Of a DNA stretch of 21,680 bases, positions 7,560 to 14,344 are shown one piece after another. This DNA is from Candidatus Hecatellales archaeon B24 (GTDB lineage Archaea; Thermoproteota; Bathyarchaeia; Hecatellales; Hecatellaceae). The position numbers were made by a program, and so were the translations under genes. Position 1 is the first letter of the stretch, and the number at the start of each line of letters is the position of its first letter. The notes beneath the pieces are model-generated. The model saw only the letters and a program-made list of their open reading frames with translations. It was not told where the DNA came from and did no database searches. The stretch is taken from the NCBI GenBank assembly GCA_001593855.1, contig LUCC01000019.1, positions 1-21,680 of the forward strand, read 5' to 3'.

Positions 7560-9008
7560 TTAACCCTTCACCACGCCTAGGGGTACAAGCCTCACCACTT
7601 TGGTGCCGATTCCAATGTTATGAGAGACATCAGCAACCCTGTCAACGTTTTTATATGCTCCCGGAGCCTCCTCAGCCACAACCGTCATGCTGGCAGCTCT
7701 GACGAGGATGCCTCTGCCCTCCAGCTCCCTTTTCACCTGATGGCCTCCGAACTGTCTCGTAGCAGCTCTCCTGCTCATGTATCTTCCAGCCCCGTGGGCG
7801 GTGGAGCCGAAGCTTAACTCCATGGATTTAGGTGTTCCTATGAGGATCCAGCTGCTGGTTCCCATGGTTCCGGCGATAAGCACAGGCTGCCCGGTAGACT
7901 GGTAGCTTCTTGGAAGAGCCGGATGGCCGGGCGGTAAAGCTCTCGTAGCTCCCTTCCGGTGCACGAAAACCTTACGCCGCCCGCCGTCGACGGTATGCTC
8001 TTCAACCTTGCAGATGTTGTGGGCTACGTCATAGATGAGTTCAAGGCCGAGTTTTTCAGCGGGCTGGTTGAAAGCTTGGCTGAAGGCTTCCCTAACCCAG
8101 TGGGTTATACACTGCCTGTTCGTGAAGGCGTAGTTTACAGCTCCAGTCATGGCGCTGAAGTAGTCTCGGCCTTCCTGGCTGTGGCCTGGAACGCATGCCA
8201 GCTCCCTGTCTGGAAGCGTTATCCCGTAGCGTCGAACAGCCCTATCCATGATACGCAGGTAGTCTGAGCATATCTGGTGGCCGAACCCGCGGGAGCCTGT
8301 GTGAATCATCACGGTAACCTGGCCTTCCTCACGGATTCCAAGGGCCTTAGCCTTTTCAGGATCGAAGATCCTGTCAACCTTCTGGATTTCTAGGAAATGG
8401 TTTCCGCTTCCAAGAGTTCCAAGCTCGGGGGCTCCCCTCTTTTTGGCTATGGGTGAAATGTTTCTAGGGTCTGCCCCGCTCATGCAGCCGTACTCCTCGC
8501 AGTGCTCCCTGTCTTCAGGCCAGCCGTACCCTCTTTCAAGAGCCCAGTTTATGCCTTCAACGATTACCCGGTCAAGCTCGGCAGGGTTAAGCCTGATTTT
8601 GCCTTTGCTCCCAAGGCCGGAGGGCACGTTTCTGAAGATGGCTTCCAGAAGCTGGCTGAGCTTAGGCCGTACATCCTTCTCGGTGAGGTTTGTCCTTAAA
8701 AGTCTGACCCCGCAGTTTATGTCGTAGCCTACTCCGCCCGGGCTTATCACGCCTTCCTCATAGTCGGTAGCAGCCACTCCTCCTATGGGGAACCCGTAGC
8801 CTTCATGGCCGTCAGGCATGGTTATGGCATACTTGTATATACCCTTAAGCGTGGCCACGTTAGCACACTGGAGAAGCGTCCTATCCGTCTTCATCTTCTC
8901 AAGTAGAGCCTGGTCAGCGTAAACGACACCCGGAACTTTCATGTCACCACGATACCGGGGAATCCTCCAAACATAGTTTGAAATCTTCTCAAGGGGGACC
9001 TCCAACAC
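7560..9008 (-). CDS. rtcB: RtcB RNA-splicing ligase
   Basis: RtcB is the GTP- and Mn-dependent ligase that joins 2',3'-cyclic phosphate to 5'-OH ends, sealing tRNA exons after intron removal and repairing RNA. All active-site landmarks are visible: GYDINCG (Asp 96, Cys 99), GSGNHFLEI (His 204), HTGSRGFGHQ (His 236), YDVAHN (His 330) and the guanylylated-histidine motif STAHGAGR (His 405). At 482 residues it is normal length, with no intein interrupting the hotspots. The start is GTG 9008 with GAGGTG 5 nt upstream; the second codon, TTG, is less well placed. It follows THEP1 by 51 bp. The gene nearly lacks the AAGSCTT heptamer that is common around it. Confidence 0.97.
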   Translation of the reverse strand: MLEVPLEKISNYVWRIPRYRGDMKVPGVVYADQALLEKMKTDRTLLQCANVATLKGIYKYAITMPDGHEGYGFPIGGVAATDYEEGVISPGGVGYDINCGVRLLRTNLTEKDVRPKLSQLLEAIFRNVPSGLGSKGKIRLNPAELDRVIVEGINWALERGYGWPEDREHCEEYGCMSGADPRNISPIAKKRGAPELGTLGSGNHFLEIQKVDRIFDPEKAKALGIREEGQVTVMIHTGSRGFGHQICSDYLRIMDRAVRRYGITLPDRELACVPGHSQEGRDYFSAMTGAVNYAFTNRQCITHWVREAFSQAFNQPAEKLGLELIYDVAHNICKVEEHTVDGGRRKVFVHRKGATRALPPGHPALPRSYQSTGQPVLIAGTMGTSSWILIGTPKSMELSFGSTAHGAGRYMSRRAATRQFGGHQVKRELEGRGILVRAASMTVVAEEAPGAYKNVDRVADVSHNIGIGTKVVRLVPLGVVKG

Positions 9009-9059
9009 TTTTACACCTCTGACAAGCCAACCTCTTAAGCAGGATGCTTGCAGTATTAA

Positions 9060-9608
9060 TTATCGTAGGCCTTTAAGAGCTTTTAAAACCTCTGAAGCTA
9101 GGCTTTCACAGGCTTTCTCCCGGCTTTCAGGCCTAACCTCTAAGAGGAGGCTTCCCTCTTCAGCCTTAAGCCTCTCTATAAGCTGGTCCTTAACCCTGTA
9201 GTGTACGGTTGCCACCAGAGGCTTCCCGCTTCGAGAAGCCTCCAAAACAACCTGCCTAAACCTTCTAGAGTAAAGCTCCATGGGGCCAACCTCGTCTATG
9301 AAGACAACGTCAGCTTCCCTTAAAGCCCTGTTAACGGCTTCAACGCCAACGCTTTCAAGGTCGCTTAGGTTGACCCTGTACTTTCCAACCCTAGGCCCAG
9401 AACCTTCCCCAACCCTAGCCAAAACACCGGCTTCACCTGTAGCCAAATCTGAAACCTCAAAGCCTACACGCACCCCACCCCTTCTAACTTCCCTAGTTAC
9501 CATCCCTCCAACCTTGAAGCCTTCAGCTTTAACTCGCTCGGCAACCCTAAGCATCACCGTAGTCTTACCCGAACCGGGCATCCCGGTTAACAGGAAAATT
9601 CTCTTCAG
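9060..9608 (-). CDS. THEP1-family nucleoside-triphosphatase, CTG start
   Basis: The THEP1 family (COG1618) hydrolyses NTPs in vitro; its cellular role is unsettled. Motifs: Walker A GMPGSGKTT (about residues 9-17), Walker B VVFIDEVGPMEL, followed by SRRF and ATVHYR, in the family order. ATG 9581 would begin at the P-loop itself and lose the preceding strand KRIFLLTG. The frame is open upstream only to a TAG at about 9634, and CTG 9608 is the only sensible NTG for a full N-terminus, giving 182 residues, normal for the family. A weak AGAGGT lies 15 nt upstream and a TATA-like CTAAATAA about 46 bp upstream. It is first of a THEP1-rtcB-kinase run. Confidence 0.87.
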   Translation of the reverse strand: MKRIFLLTGMPGSGKTTVMLRVAERVKAEGFKVGGMVTREVRRGGVRVGFEVSDLATGEAGVLARVGEGSGPRVGKYRVNLSDLESVGVEAVNRALREADVVFIDEVGPMELYSRRFRQVVLEASRSGKPLVATVHYRVKDQLIERLKAEEGSLLLEVRPESREKACESLASEVLKALKGLR

Positions 9609-9626
9609 CCCTAATTCGCCCCGACC

Positions 9627-9639
9627 TCTCTAGAAGAGA
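9627..9639. promoter_or_regulatory. small perfect inverted repeat near the predicted THEP1 transcript start
   Basis: TCTCT-AGA-AGAGA is a perfect 5-bp-arm inverted repeat. It lies about where transcription of THEP1 would begin if the TATA-like box at 9651-9658 is used. A second, looser pair GGTTA...TAACC (9649-9667) brackets that box. Both could be operator half-sites, but short repeats like these also occur by chance. Confidence 0.25.
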
Positions 9640-9650
9640 AAGGTAAGCTG

Positions 9651-9658
9651 GTTATTTA
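9651..9658 (-). promoter_or_regulatory. TATA-like box for THEP1
   Basis: The minus strand reads CTAAATAA. At 46 bp from CTG 9608 it predicts a leader of about 20 nt. The divergent GPN gene has its own box at 9689-9695. Confidence 0.4.
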
Positions 9659-9688
9659 GAAGTTAACCGAAAGCCGTAAGAGGTAAAG

Positions 9689-9695
9689 CTTTAAG
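9689..9695 (+). promoter_or_regulatory. TATA-like box for GPN GTPase 2
   Basis: CTTTAAG is centred 25 bp before ATG 9717, which predicts a leaderless transcript. Confidence 0.4.
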
Positions 9696-9716
9696 AGGAC
9701 GGCTTCCATCCGGGAT

Positions 9717-10442
9717 ATGAGAAGGAATATGAACGTTTTCATCCTCGGCCCGGCGGGTTCAGGTAAAAGCCTCCTATCCGGAAGTTTTGCCTCCTATTTG
9801 GCGGGCGAAGGATACCGGGTTAAACTTGTAAACTTGGACCCGGGTGTCTTAGAGCTTCCCTACAAGGCTGACTTTGACGTTAGGACACGGTTCACGGTTG
9901 AAGGCATTATGAGGGAGAAGGGTTTAGGCCCTAACGGAGCCATCCTTGAGGCTATGGAAAGGCTTGCCAGGGTAAGTCTTCCCCGCCTCGATGCAGACTA
10001 CGTTCTCTACGATACTCCAGGGCAGCTTGAACCCTTCCTTTTCAGGGATGCCGGAAGAAGAATCGTTGGAAGCCTTAAAGACTGCTGCTGCCTTTTCCTA
10101 GGCGACCTTTCAGCACCCCGAAGAAACCTTTTAGGCTTCTACCTTTACGCCTTAACAGCCCGCTACACGCTTGAAGCTGAAACCCTTGCGGTGCTGAACA
10201 AGGTGGACCTCCTAAACCGGGAAGAAACCGAAATGGTTAGAAGGCTTATGGAGAACCCCGCCTTCCTCCTTGAAGCCTCAGCCAGCCTCCAAGACGAGAT
10301 GAACTTAGAGGTCTTGAAGGTTTTAAGAAGCTTTTTCCCTCCTCAAAGAATTCCTCTAGTTTCAGCTAAAACGGGAGTCGGCTTCGACGAGCTTCTAACC
10401 CTCCTTTTCGAGGTTAAATGCACCTGTGGAGACCTGACATGA
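9717..10442 (+). CDS. GPN-loop GTPase, paralogue 2
   Basis: A 241-residue GPN-loop GTPase with P-loop GPAGSGKS (about residues 11-18), LVNLDPGVLELPY, the diagnostic GLGPNGA (about 69-75), G3 DTPGQLEPF, G4 NKVD and G5 SAK, so all nucleotide-binding motifs are standard. It ends with a cysteine-containing tail (VKCTCGDLT) not seen in paralogue 1. The start is ATG 9717, with a second ATG four codons on; the TATA-like box fits the first. It is the first gene of a plus-strand run whose next two members are membrane proteins. Compared with the gene at 2692-3450 it shares the core blocks but little of the C-terminal half. A cellular role cannot be assigned from sequence. Confidence 0.92.
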   Translation: MRRNMNVFILGPAGSGKSLLSGSFASYLAGEGYRVKLVNLDPGVLELPYKADFDVRTRFTVEGIMREKGLGPNGAILEAMERLARVSLPRLDADYVLYDTPGQLEPFLFRDAGRRIVGSLKDCCCLFLGDLSAPRRNLLGFYLYALTARYTLEAETLAVLNKVDLLNREETEMVRRLMENPAFLLEASASLQDEMNLEVLKVLRSFFPPQRIPLVSAKTGVGFDELLTLLFEVKCTCGDLT

Positions 10443-10486
10443 TAAAGCCTTATTTAGGTTTAAGCTAAACTTACTGTTAAGAATGT

Positions 10487-11136
10487 TTGCCTGTGATTTT
10501 TATGGGTTTCACCAGTAGAATTGGTTTTCTGCTTCTGAACCCTAGGGAAGCCTTTAAGGCTGAAAATCTGGACTCTAGGGGGTTAGGTGAACCCTTCGGG
10601 CTGATGGTGGTTTTCTCCGCTGTTATAGGTTTTCTTGTAAGCTCCCTGCTTCTGGCTGTTGTCAGGCTTTTCGCCGGGCTGAGTGGTTTGGCTTTGAGGC
10701 AGAGGGCTTTATAGCCTCGGTTTCCCTGCTTATGTCCATCGCTGTAACGGTAAGCTTCATAATAGTTGCAATCATCCTGTGGGCTTTAATCTCCGTTTTC
10801 ACCCATCTCTCAGCCAGATACCTGTTTAAGGGTTCTGGAAGCTACAGCGGGGTGTTGAAGGCTTACGGCTACAACAGTACCCTGCTTTCCCCCACGGTCT
10901 TAGGCTTGCTTCTACTAGTCTACCTTCCAAGCCTTGCACCGCTAACCATGGCACTTGTGGTGATATCTGCAGGCTGGCTTCTGTTTTCATGGGTTGCAGC
11001 CGTGGAGTCCTACTATAACATTAACGGGGGCAAAGCCTTTGTTTCAGCCTTCATAGTACCGCTTGCCCTCTTCTCCCTCATAGCAATAGCCACCGTTCTC
11101 CCGTTATCCTCCGTGTTCAGGGGGTTTGCTGTCTGA
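10487..11136 (+). pseudogene. Yip1-like multi-pass membrane protein, split by an apparent -1 frameshift
   Basis: Two overlapping frames together look like one Yip1-domain protein of about 215 residues. The first (10487-10714) gives a cytosolic start with FLLLNPREAF and one transmembrane helix (MVVFSAVIGFLVSSLLLAVVRL). The second, open from 10591 to the TGA at 11134-11136, gives WFGFEAEGFIASVSLL followed by about four more helices, with GSYSGVLKAYGYNSTLL between them as in Yip1 proteins. Continuity of hydrophobic pattern puts the shift near 10670-10690. It could be a sequencing error, a real mutation or a programmed shift; no ideal slippery site is seen. The start may be TTG 10487 (TTTAAG box centred about 26 bp upstream) or ATG 10502. 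Yip1 proteins act in membrane trafficking in eukaryotes; the archaeal role is unknown. Confidence 0.65.
11119..11124 (+). promoter_or_regulatory. ribosome binding site supporting CTG 11133
   Basis: AGGGGG lies inside the end of the Yip1-like gene, 8 nt upstream of the CTG that overlaps its stop as CTGA. The spacing is normal for translation initiation. Confidence 0.5.
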
Positions 11137-12002
11137 ACGCTTCAACCGCCGTCGGCTCTATTATAATCGTTATACTGCTGGCTGGAGCTGTAGGGGCAGG
11201 TGTAAACTTAAGCTTACCCCAGCCTACAGCCGTCTCCCCCGCTCCAGCAGAAAAAGAAGTATACGTAGGCAAACCCGAAGACTACCCCAACGTTGAAACC
11301 GTGAACCTCAAGGTATCCATGGAAACGGGAGGCATAGAGCTGAAGGCCTCCGATGAAAACCTGGTTTACATGCTGGGCTTCAGCCGTAAAGCCAGTGGTA
11401 AACCAACTGTTAGAACAGAGGTTTCAGACGGCGTCCTCACGGTTTCAACATCTGCTGTCAGTGGAGGTTTAGAAATACTGCTGGGCAGAAACTACGTTTA
11501 CAACATAGATATTTTCATCCGTTCCGGAGGCTTCAAACTATTCCTCTCAGACCAGTTACAAGTCGAAAACCTCAAGGTTATGGCGGCTTCAGGGGGAGGA
11601 TACCTAAGCCTTGAAGGTTCACCTAGCCTTAAAAACGTAGAGCTCTCACTGGGTAATGGAGGAGTCGTGTTAGACGTTAAAGCTGAAGACTTCAAAGGAC
11701 AGTCGAATATGGCTGTAAGCATTGATTCTGGAGGTGTCATCGTCAAGCCTTTAAAGCTTGCCAGCAATGTAGGCTGCAGAATCAAAGTTAAAGTTGAAAG
11801 CGGAGGCTTATCCTTTAAACCTGAAAACTTCACGGTAGTGGAATCCGCCAAGAACGCTTGTGAACTGAAGACTTCAAACTACGAGTCCGCCGTTAACAGG
11901 CTGAACATCCTTGTAAGCATAGGTAAGGGTGGAGCCCTCATAAACCAGGAACTCGCAGACATCATTAAACAGATGCCTCAAGCCTACCCCAGAATGGGGT
12001 GA
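11133..12002 (+). CDS. membrane-anchored or secreted beta-solenoid protein, CTG start
   Basis: From CTG 11133 the 289-residue product begins MNASTAVGS followed by a hydrophobic helix (about residues 8-26, GSIIIVILLAGAVGAGV), a signal peptide or anchor, then a Pro-rich linker. The first conventional start, GTG 11301, would remove all of this. The rest has eight GG-centred turns (pattern [S/N/T/K]GG followed by a hydrophobic residue) near residues 66, 111, 132, 154, 176, 200, 224 and 266. The spacing is 21-24 residues or twice that, the mark of a beta-helix; DUF4097-like adhesin domains look similar. The start overlaps the Yip1-like stop (CTGA), suggesting coupled translation and a shared membrane role. 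Function unknown. Confidence 0.72.
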   Translation: MNASTAVGSIIIVILLAGAVGAGVNLSLPQPTAVSPAPAEKEVYVGKPEDYPNVETVNLKVSMETGGIELKASDENLVYMLGFSRKASGKPTVRTEVSDGVLTVSTSAVSGGLEILLGRNYVYNIDIFIRSGGFKLFLSDQLQVENLKVMAASGGGYLSLEGSPSLKNVELSLGNGGVVLDVKAEDFKGQSNMAVSIDSGGVIVKPLKLASNVGCRIKVKVESGGLSFKPENFTVVESAKNACELKTSNYESAVNRLNILVSIGKGGALINQELADIIKQMPQAYPRMG

Positions 12003-12043
12003 AGCTAACTTCTCCAAGACAAGTGTAAATGCCGTTCTTTGAA

Positions 12044-12051
12044 GGTTAAAT
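12044..12051 (+). promoter_or_regulatory. TATA-like box for trm1
   Basis: GGTTAAAT lies in the 87-bp gap before trm1. A transcript starting about 25 bp later would just include the strong ribosome binding site GGAGGAGGG at 12075-12083, 6 nt before TTG 12090. Confidence 0.35.
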
Positions 12052-12089
12052 CCGGCAACACACAGTTTTAACTTGGAGGAGGGCTGCCT

Positions 12090-13289
12090 TTGGAGGAGCT
12101 TCGAGGGCTCTCCCTAGTCGAAGTTAGAGAGGGCTCTGTCAGGTTCTACGTTCCGGAGGCTGAAGCCTTACGCAGGCGTAGGGGGCCTAGCACAGCCCGC
12201 CTTCCAGTTTTCTATAATCCGGCTATGGAATCTAACAGGGACCTAGCCGTAGTCTTCCTTAAGGCAGTGGGAAAAACCCATAGGGTTAAACGCGTATGCG
12301 AGCCTATGGCTGGCTGCGGTATTCGAGGCGTAAGGTTTGCAGTCGAAACAGAAGTCGAATGGGTTGCCCTAAACGACCTCAACCCTAAGGCTGCAGCCCT
12401 AACCAAACTTAACGTGGAGAAGGCTGGAGTTGAAGGCAAAACAGCGGTTTTCAACCTAGACGCTGAAGAACTGCTCTGCAAGTTTTCCGCTCCAGGCAGA
12501 AGATTCGACTTCGTGGACCTAGACCCCTACGGCTCCCCGTCTCCCTACCTAGACTCGTGTTTCAGAGCTGTCCGGAGGGGAGGCTTCCTCGCCGTAACCG
12601 CCACGGACACGGCAACCCTCTGCGGGGTTAACCAGAAAGCCTGCCTTAGAAAGTACGGGGCGAAACCCTTGAAAACAGAGTACTGCCACGAGCTGGCAGT
12701 TAGAATCCTGGTCGGAGCCGCTGTAAGGCTGGCAGCCCGAAGAGACCTAGCCCTCAAGCCTCTATTCACCTATTCCACAGACCACTACGTACGCGTATAC
12801 CTCCAAATGTTTAAGGGAGCCCGGAAGGCTGACGAAGTCCTAAGCATGCTTGGCTTCCTATACCACTGCCCCCGATGCCTCAGCCGCCAAACCATCCGAG
12901 GCTTAAAACTTCCCCATCCAGCTGTGAAATGCAGCGAATGTGGCTTCAGCATGGAGGCAGCGGGCCCCCTATGGCTTGGAAGCCTGTGGCATCCTGAAAC
13001 GGTGGAAGCCATGGAGGCTGAGCTCTCAAGGGTAAAGATTGGAAGGCTGAAAGAGGCCCGGTCCCTGCTGGAGAAGGTTAAACTTGAAATGGAGGTTGAT
13101 GTGCCAGGCTACTACACCGTGGACAGGCTGGCTGAAGTCCTCCATTCACCGCCTACATCGCCTGTCAGACTTGTTAAAGCTCTTAGAAAGGCGGGGTTTC
13201 AGGTTTCCTTAACCCACTTCACACCCCAAGGCGTAAGAACAGACGCTTCTGCTAAGGCTTTGAAGGAAGTTCTGGCGGGGTTAAGTTAA
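12090..13289 (+). CDS. trm1: tRNA (guanine26-N2)-dimethyltransferase Trm1
   Basis: Trm1 uses S-adenosylmethionine to methylate N2 of G26 in tRNA. The sequence shows FYNPAMESNRD (about residues 41-51), the SAM-binding motif EPMAGCGIRGVR (71-82), NDLNP (95-99), the catalytic DLDPYGSP (143-150) and TATDTATLCG (170-179). A zinc-binding set follows (C260, C263, C281, C284) with a C-terminal winged-helix-like region ending THFTPQGVRTDA. At 399 residues it is normal for archaeal Trm1. The start is TTG 12090, placed by the strong Shine-Dalgarno GGAGGAGGG at 12075-12083. It is in the same direction as, but probably transcribed separately from, the beta-solenoid gene. Confidence 0.96.
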   Translation: MEELRGLSLVEVREGSVRFYVPEAEALRRRRGPSTARLPVFYNPAMESNRDLAVVFLKAVGKTHRVKRVCEPMAGCGIRGVRFAVETEVEWVALNDLNPKAAALTKLNVEKAGVEGKTAVFNLDAEELLCKFSAPGRRFDFVDLDPYGSPSPYLDSCFRAVRRGGFLAVTATDTATLCGVNQKACLRKYGAKPLKTEYCHELAVRILVGAAVRLAARRDLALKPLFTYSTDHYVRVYLQMFKGARKADEVLSMLGFLYHCPRCLSRQTIRGLKLPHPAVKCSECGFSMEAAGPLWLGSLWHPETVEAMEAELSRVKIGRLKEARSLLEKVKLEMEVDVPGYYTVDRLAEVLHSPPTSPVRLVKALRKAGFQVSLTHFTPQGVRTDASAKALKEVLAGLS

Positions 13290-13337
13290 ACTTTTATGGC
13301 AGCCTAAGGAAAATTCAACGTGTGCTAGGGTGTTTAA

Positions 13338-14276
13338 ATGGTTTCTCTTGAGGAGCTTTCTAAGGCTGCTTTTAAAGCTTCCGTATGGGAAGAGTCCTCC
13401 ATCGTTGAGCAGGCGGCAGGGCTTATGCTGGAAGAGCGGGAGAAAGGTTTTTCCAGGGATAACTTGCTTAAGGTTGAAGGAGGCCTTGTAAGGCTTCCAA
13501 ACCAAGGTGAACTGCTGGTCGTAGGCGACATTCATGGAGACCTTGAAAGCCTGCTCTTCATCCTTAAGGATTCACGCTTCCTCGAGAAAGCTGAGGCCGG
13601 CGGAAAGGTTTCCCTCATCTTCCTAGGCGACTACGGGGACAGGGGACCCAGCTCGCCAGAAGTATACTATGTGGTATGCAGGCTTAAGGTCGAGTTCCCA
13701 GGCAGGGTTGTATTGCTGAGGGGAAACCATGAGCCTCCAGCAGACCTAACCCCCATGCCCTACGACCTACCCTACCAGCTTCACAGCAAGTATGAAAAAG
13801 CATGGGAGGAAGCCTACGGCAGAATCCTAGAACTCCACGAAGCCCTACCCCAAGCAGCCCTAGCAGAAGGCAAATACCTGCTCCTCCACGGAGGAGTTCC
13901 AAGCAAGCTGAAAAGCCTGGAAGACCTAGCCCACGCCCACGAAAAACATCCAGCTGAAAGCCTCCTAGAAGAAATCCTGTGGAGCGATCCTGATGAAAGA
14001 CTTATGGGTGTGGCTCCTTCGCCCAGGGGTGCCGGCTTACTTTTCGGCTCGGACGTAACAGGCAGGGTGCTTAAGACCGTGGGAGCCAGAACACTGATAA
14101 GAGGACATGAACCAGCGGACTCAGGAGTTCATGCAGGACAGGGAGGCTTAACCCTAACCCTCTTCTCACGTAAAGGCCCCCCCTACTTCAACAGCCATGC
14201 AGCCTACCTAAAAATAGCGCTTGAAGAGCCAGCCAAAAACGCCTACCAGCTAGCCAAACAAGCCGTAAAATTCTAG
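13338..14276 (+). CDS. PPP-family Ser/Thr protein phosphatase (PP1/PP2A-like)
   Basis: The signature metal-binding blocks of the PPP family appear in order: GDIHG (residues 63-67), GDYGDRG (97-103; the usual GDxVDRG with Gly for Val), RGNHE (128-132), LLHGGVPS (182-189), WSDP (215-218) and RGHE (255-258). This predicts a two-metal phosphatase that removes phosphate from Ser/Thr proteins, like the archaeal PP1-arch enzymes. About 50 residues before the first motif form a helical N-terminus of unknown role. The start is ATG 13338, with a weak AGGGTG upstream. It is 312 residues, close to the eukaryotic catalytic core. It lies between trm1 and the GDPD fusion with short gaps; no kinase partner is adjacent, though a kinase-like gene lies at 6887-7501. 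Confidence 0.93.
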   Translation: MVSLEELSKAAFKASVWEESSIVEQAAGLMLEEREKGFSRDNLLKVEGGLVRLPNQGELLVVGDIHGDLESLLFILKDSRFLEKAEAGGKVSLIFLGDYGDRGPSSPEVYYVVCRLKVEFPGRVVLLRGNHEPPADLTPMPYDLPYQLHSKYEKAWEEAYGRILELHEALPQAALAEGKYLLLHGGVPSKLKSLEDLAHAHEKHPAESLLEEILWSDPDERLMGVAPSPRGAGLLFGSDVTGRVLKTVGARTLIRGHEPADSGVHAGQGGLTLTLFSRKGPPYFNSHAAYLKIALEEPAKNAYQLAKQAVKF

Positions 14277-14290
14277 CTCCAAACAAATTA

Positions 14291-14337
14291 AGGAGGTATA
14301 CGCTAGGAAGTTCATGGAGCTGAAAACGCAGGGTTGA
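14291..14337 (+). promoter_or_regulatory. consensus Shine-Dalgarno and seven-codon mini-ORF ahead of the GDPD fusion
   Basis: AGGAGGT at 14291-14297 is the best ribosome binding site in this area, yet it lies 47 nt before TTG 14345. The nearest start after it is ATG 14314, which opens a seven-residue frame (MELKTQG) closed at 14335-14337, 7 nt before the TTG. It could be a leader peptide passing ribosomes on, or a relic. Confidence 0.25.
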
Positions 14338-14344
14338 AAGAAGC

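Noticed and set aside
7959..8267. Plus-strand frame of 102 codons inside rtcB
   Set aside because: It lies wholly opposite conserved RtcB active-site sequence and shows no own domain or promoter.
13281..13535. Minus-strand frames opposite the start of the PPP phosphatase
   Set aside because: Two overlapping antisense frames without family features; the phosphatase strand is clearly coding.
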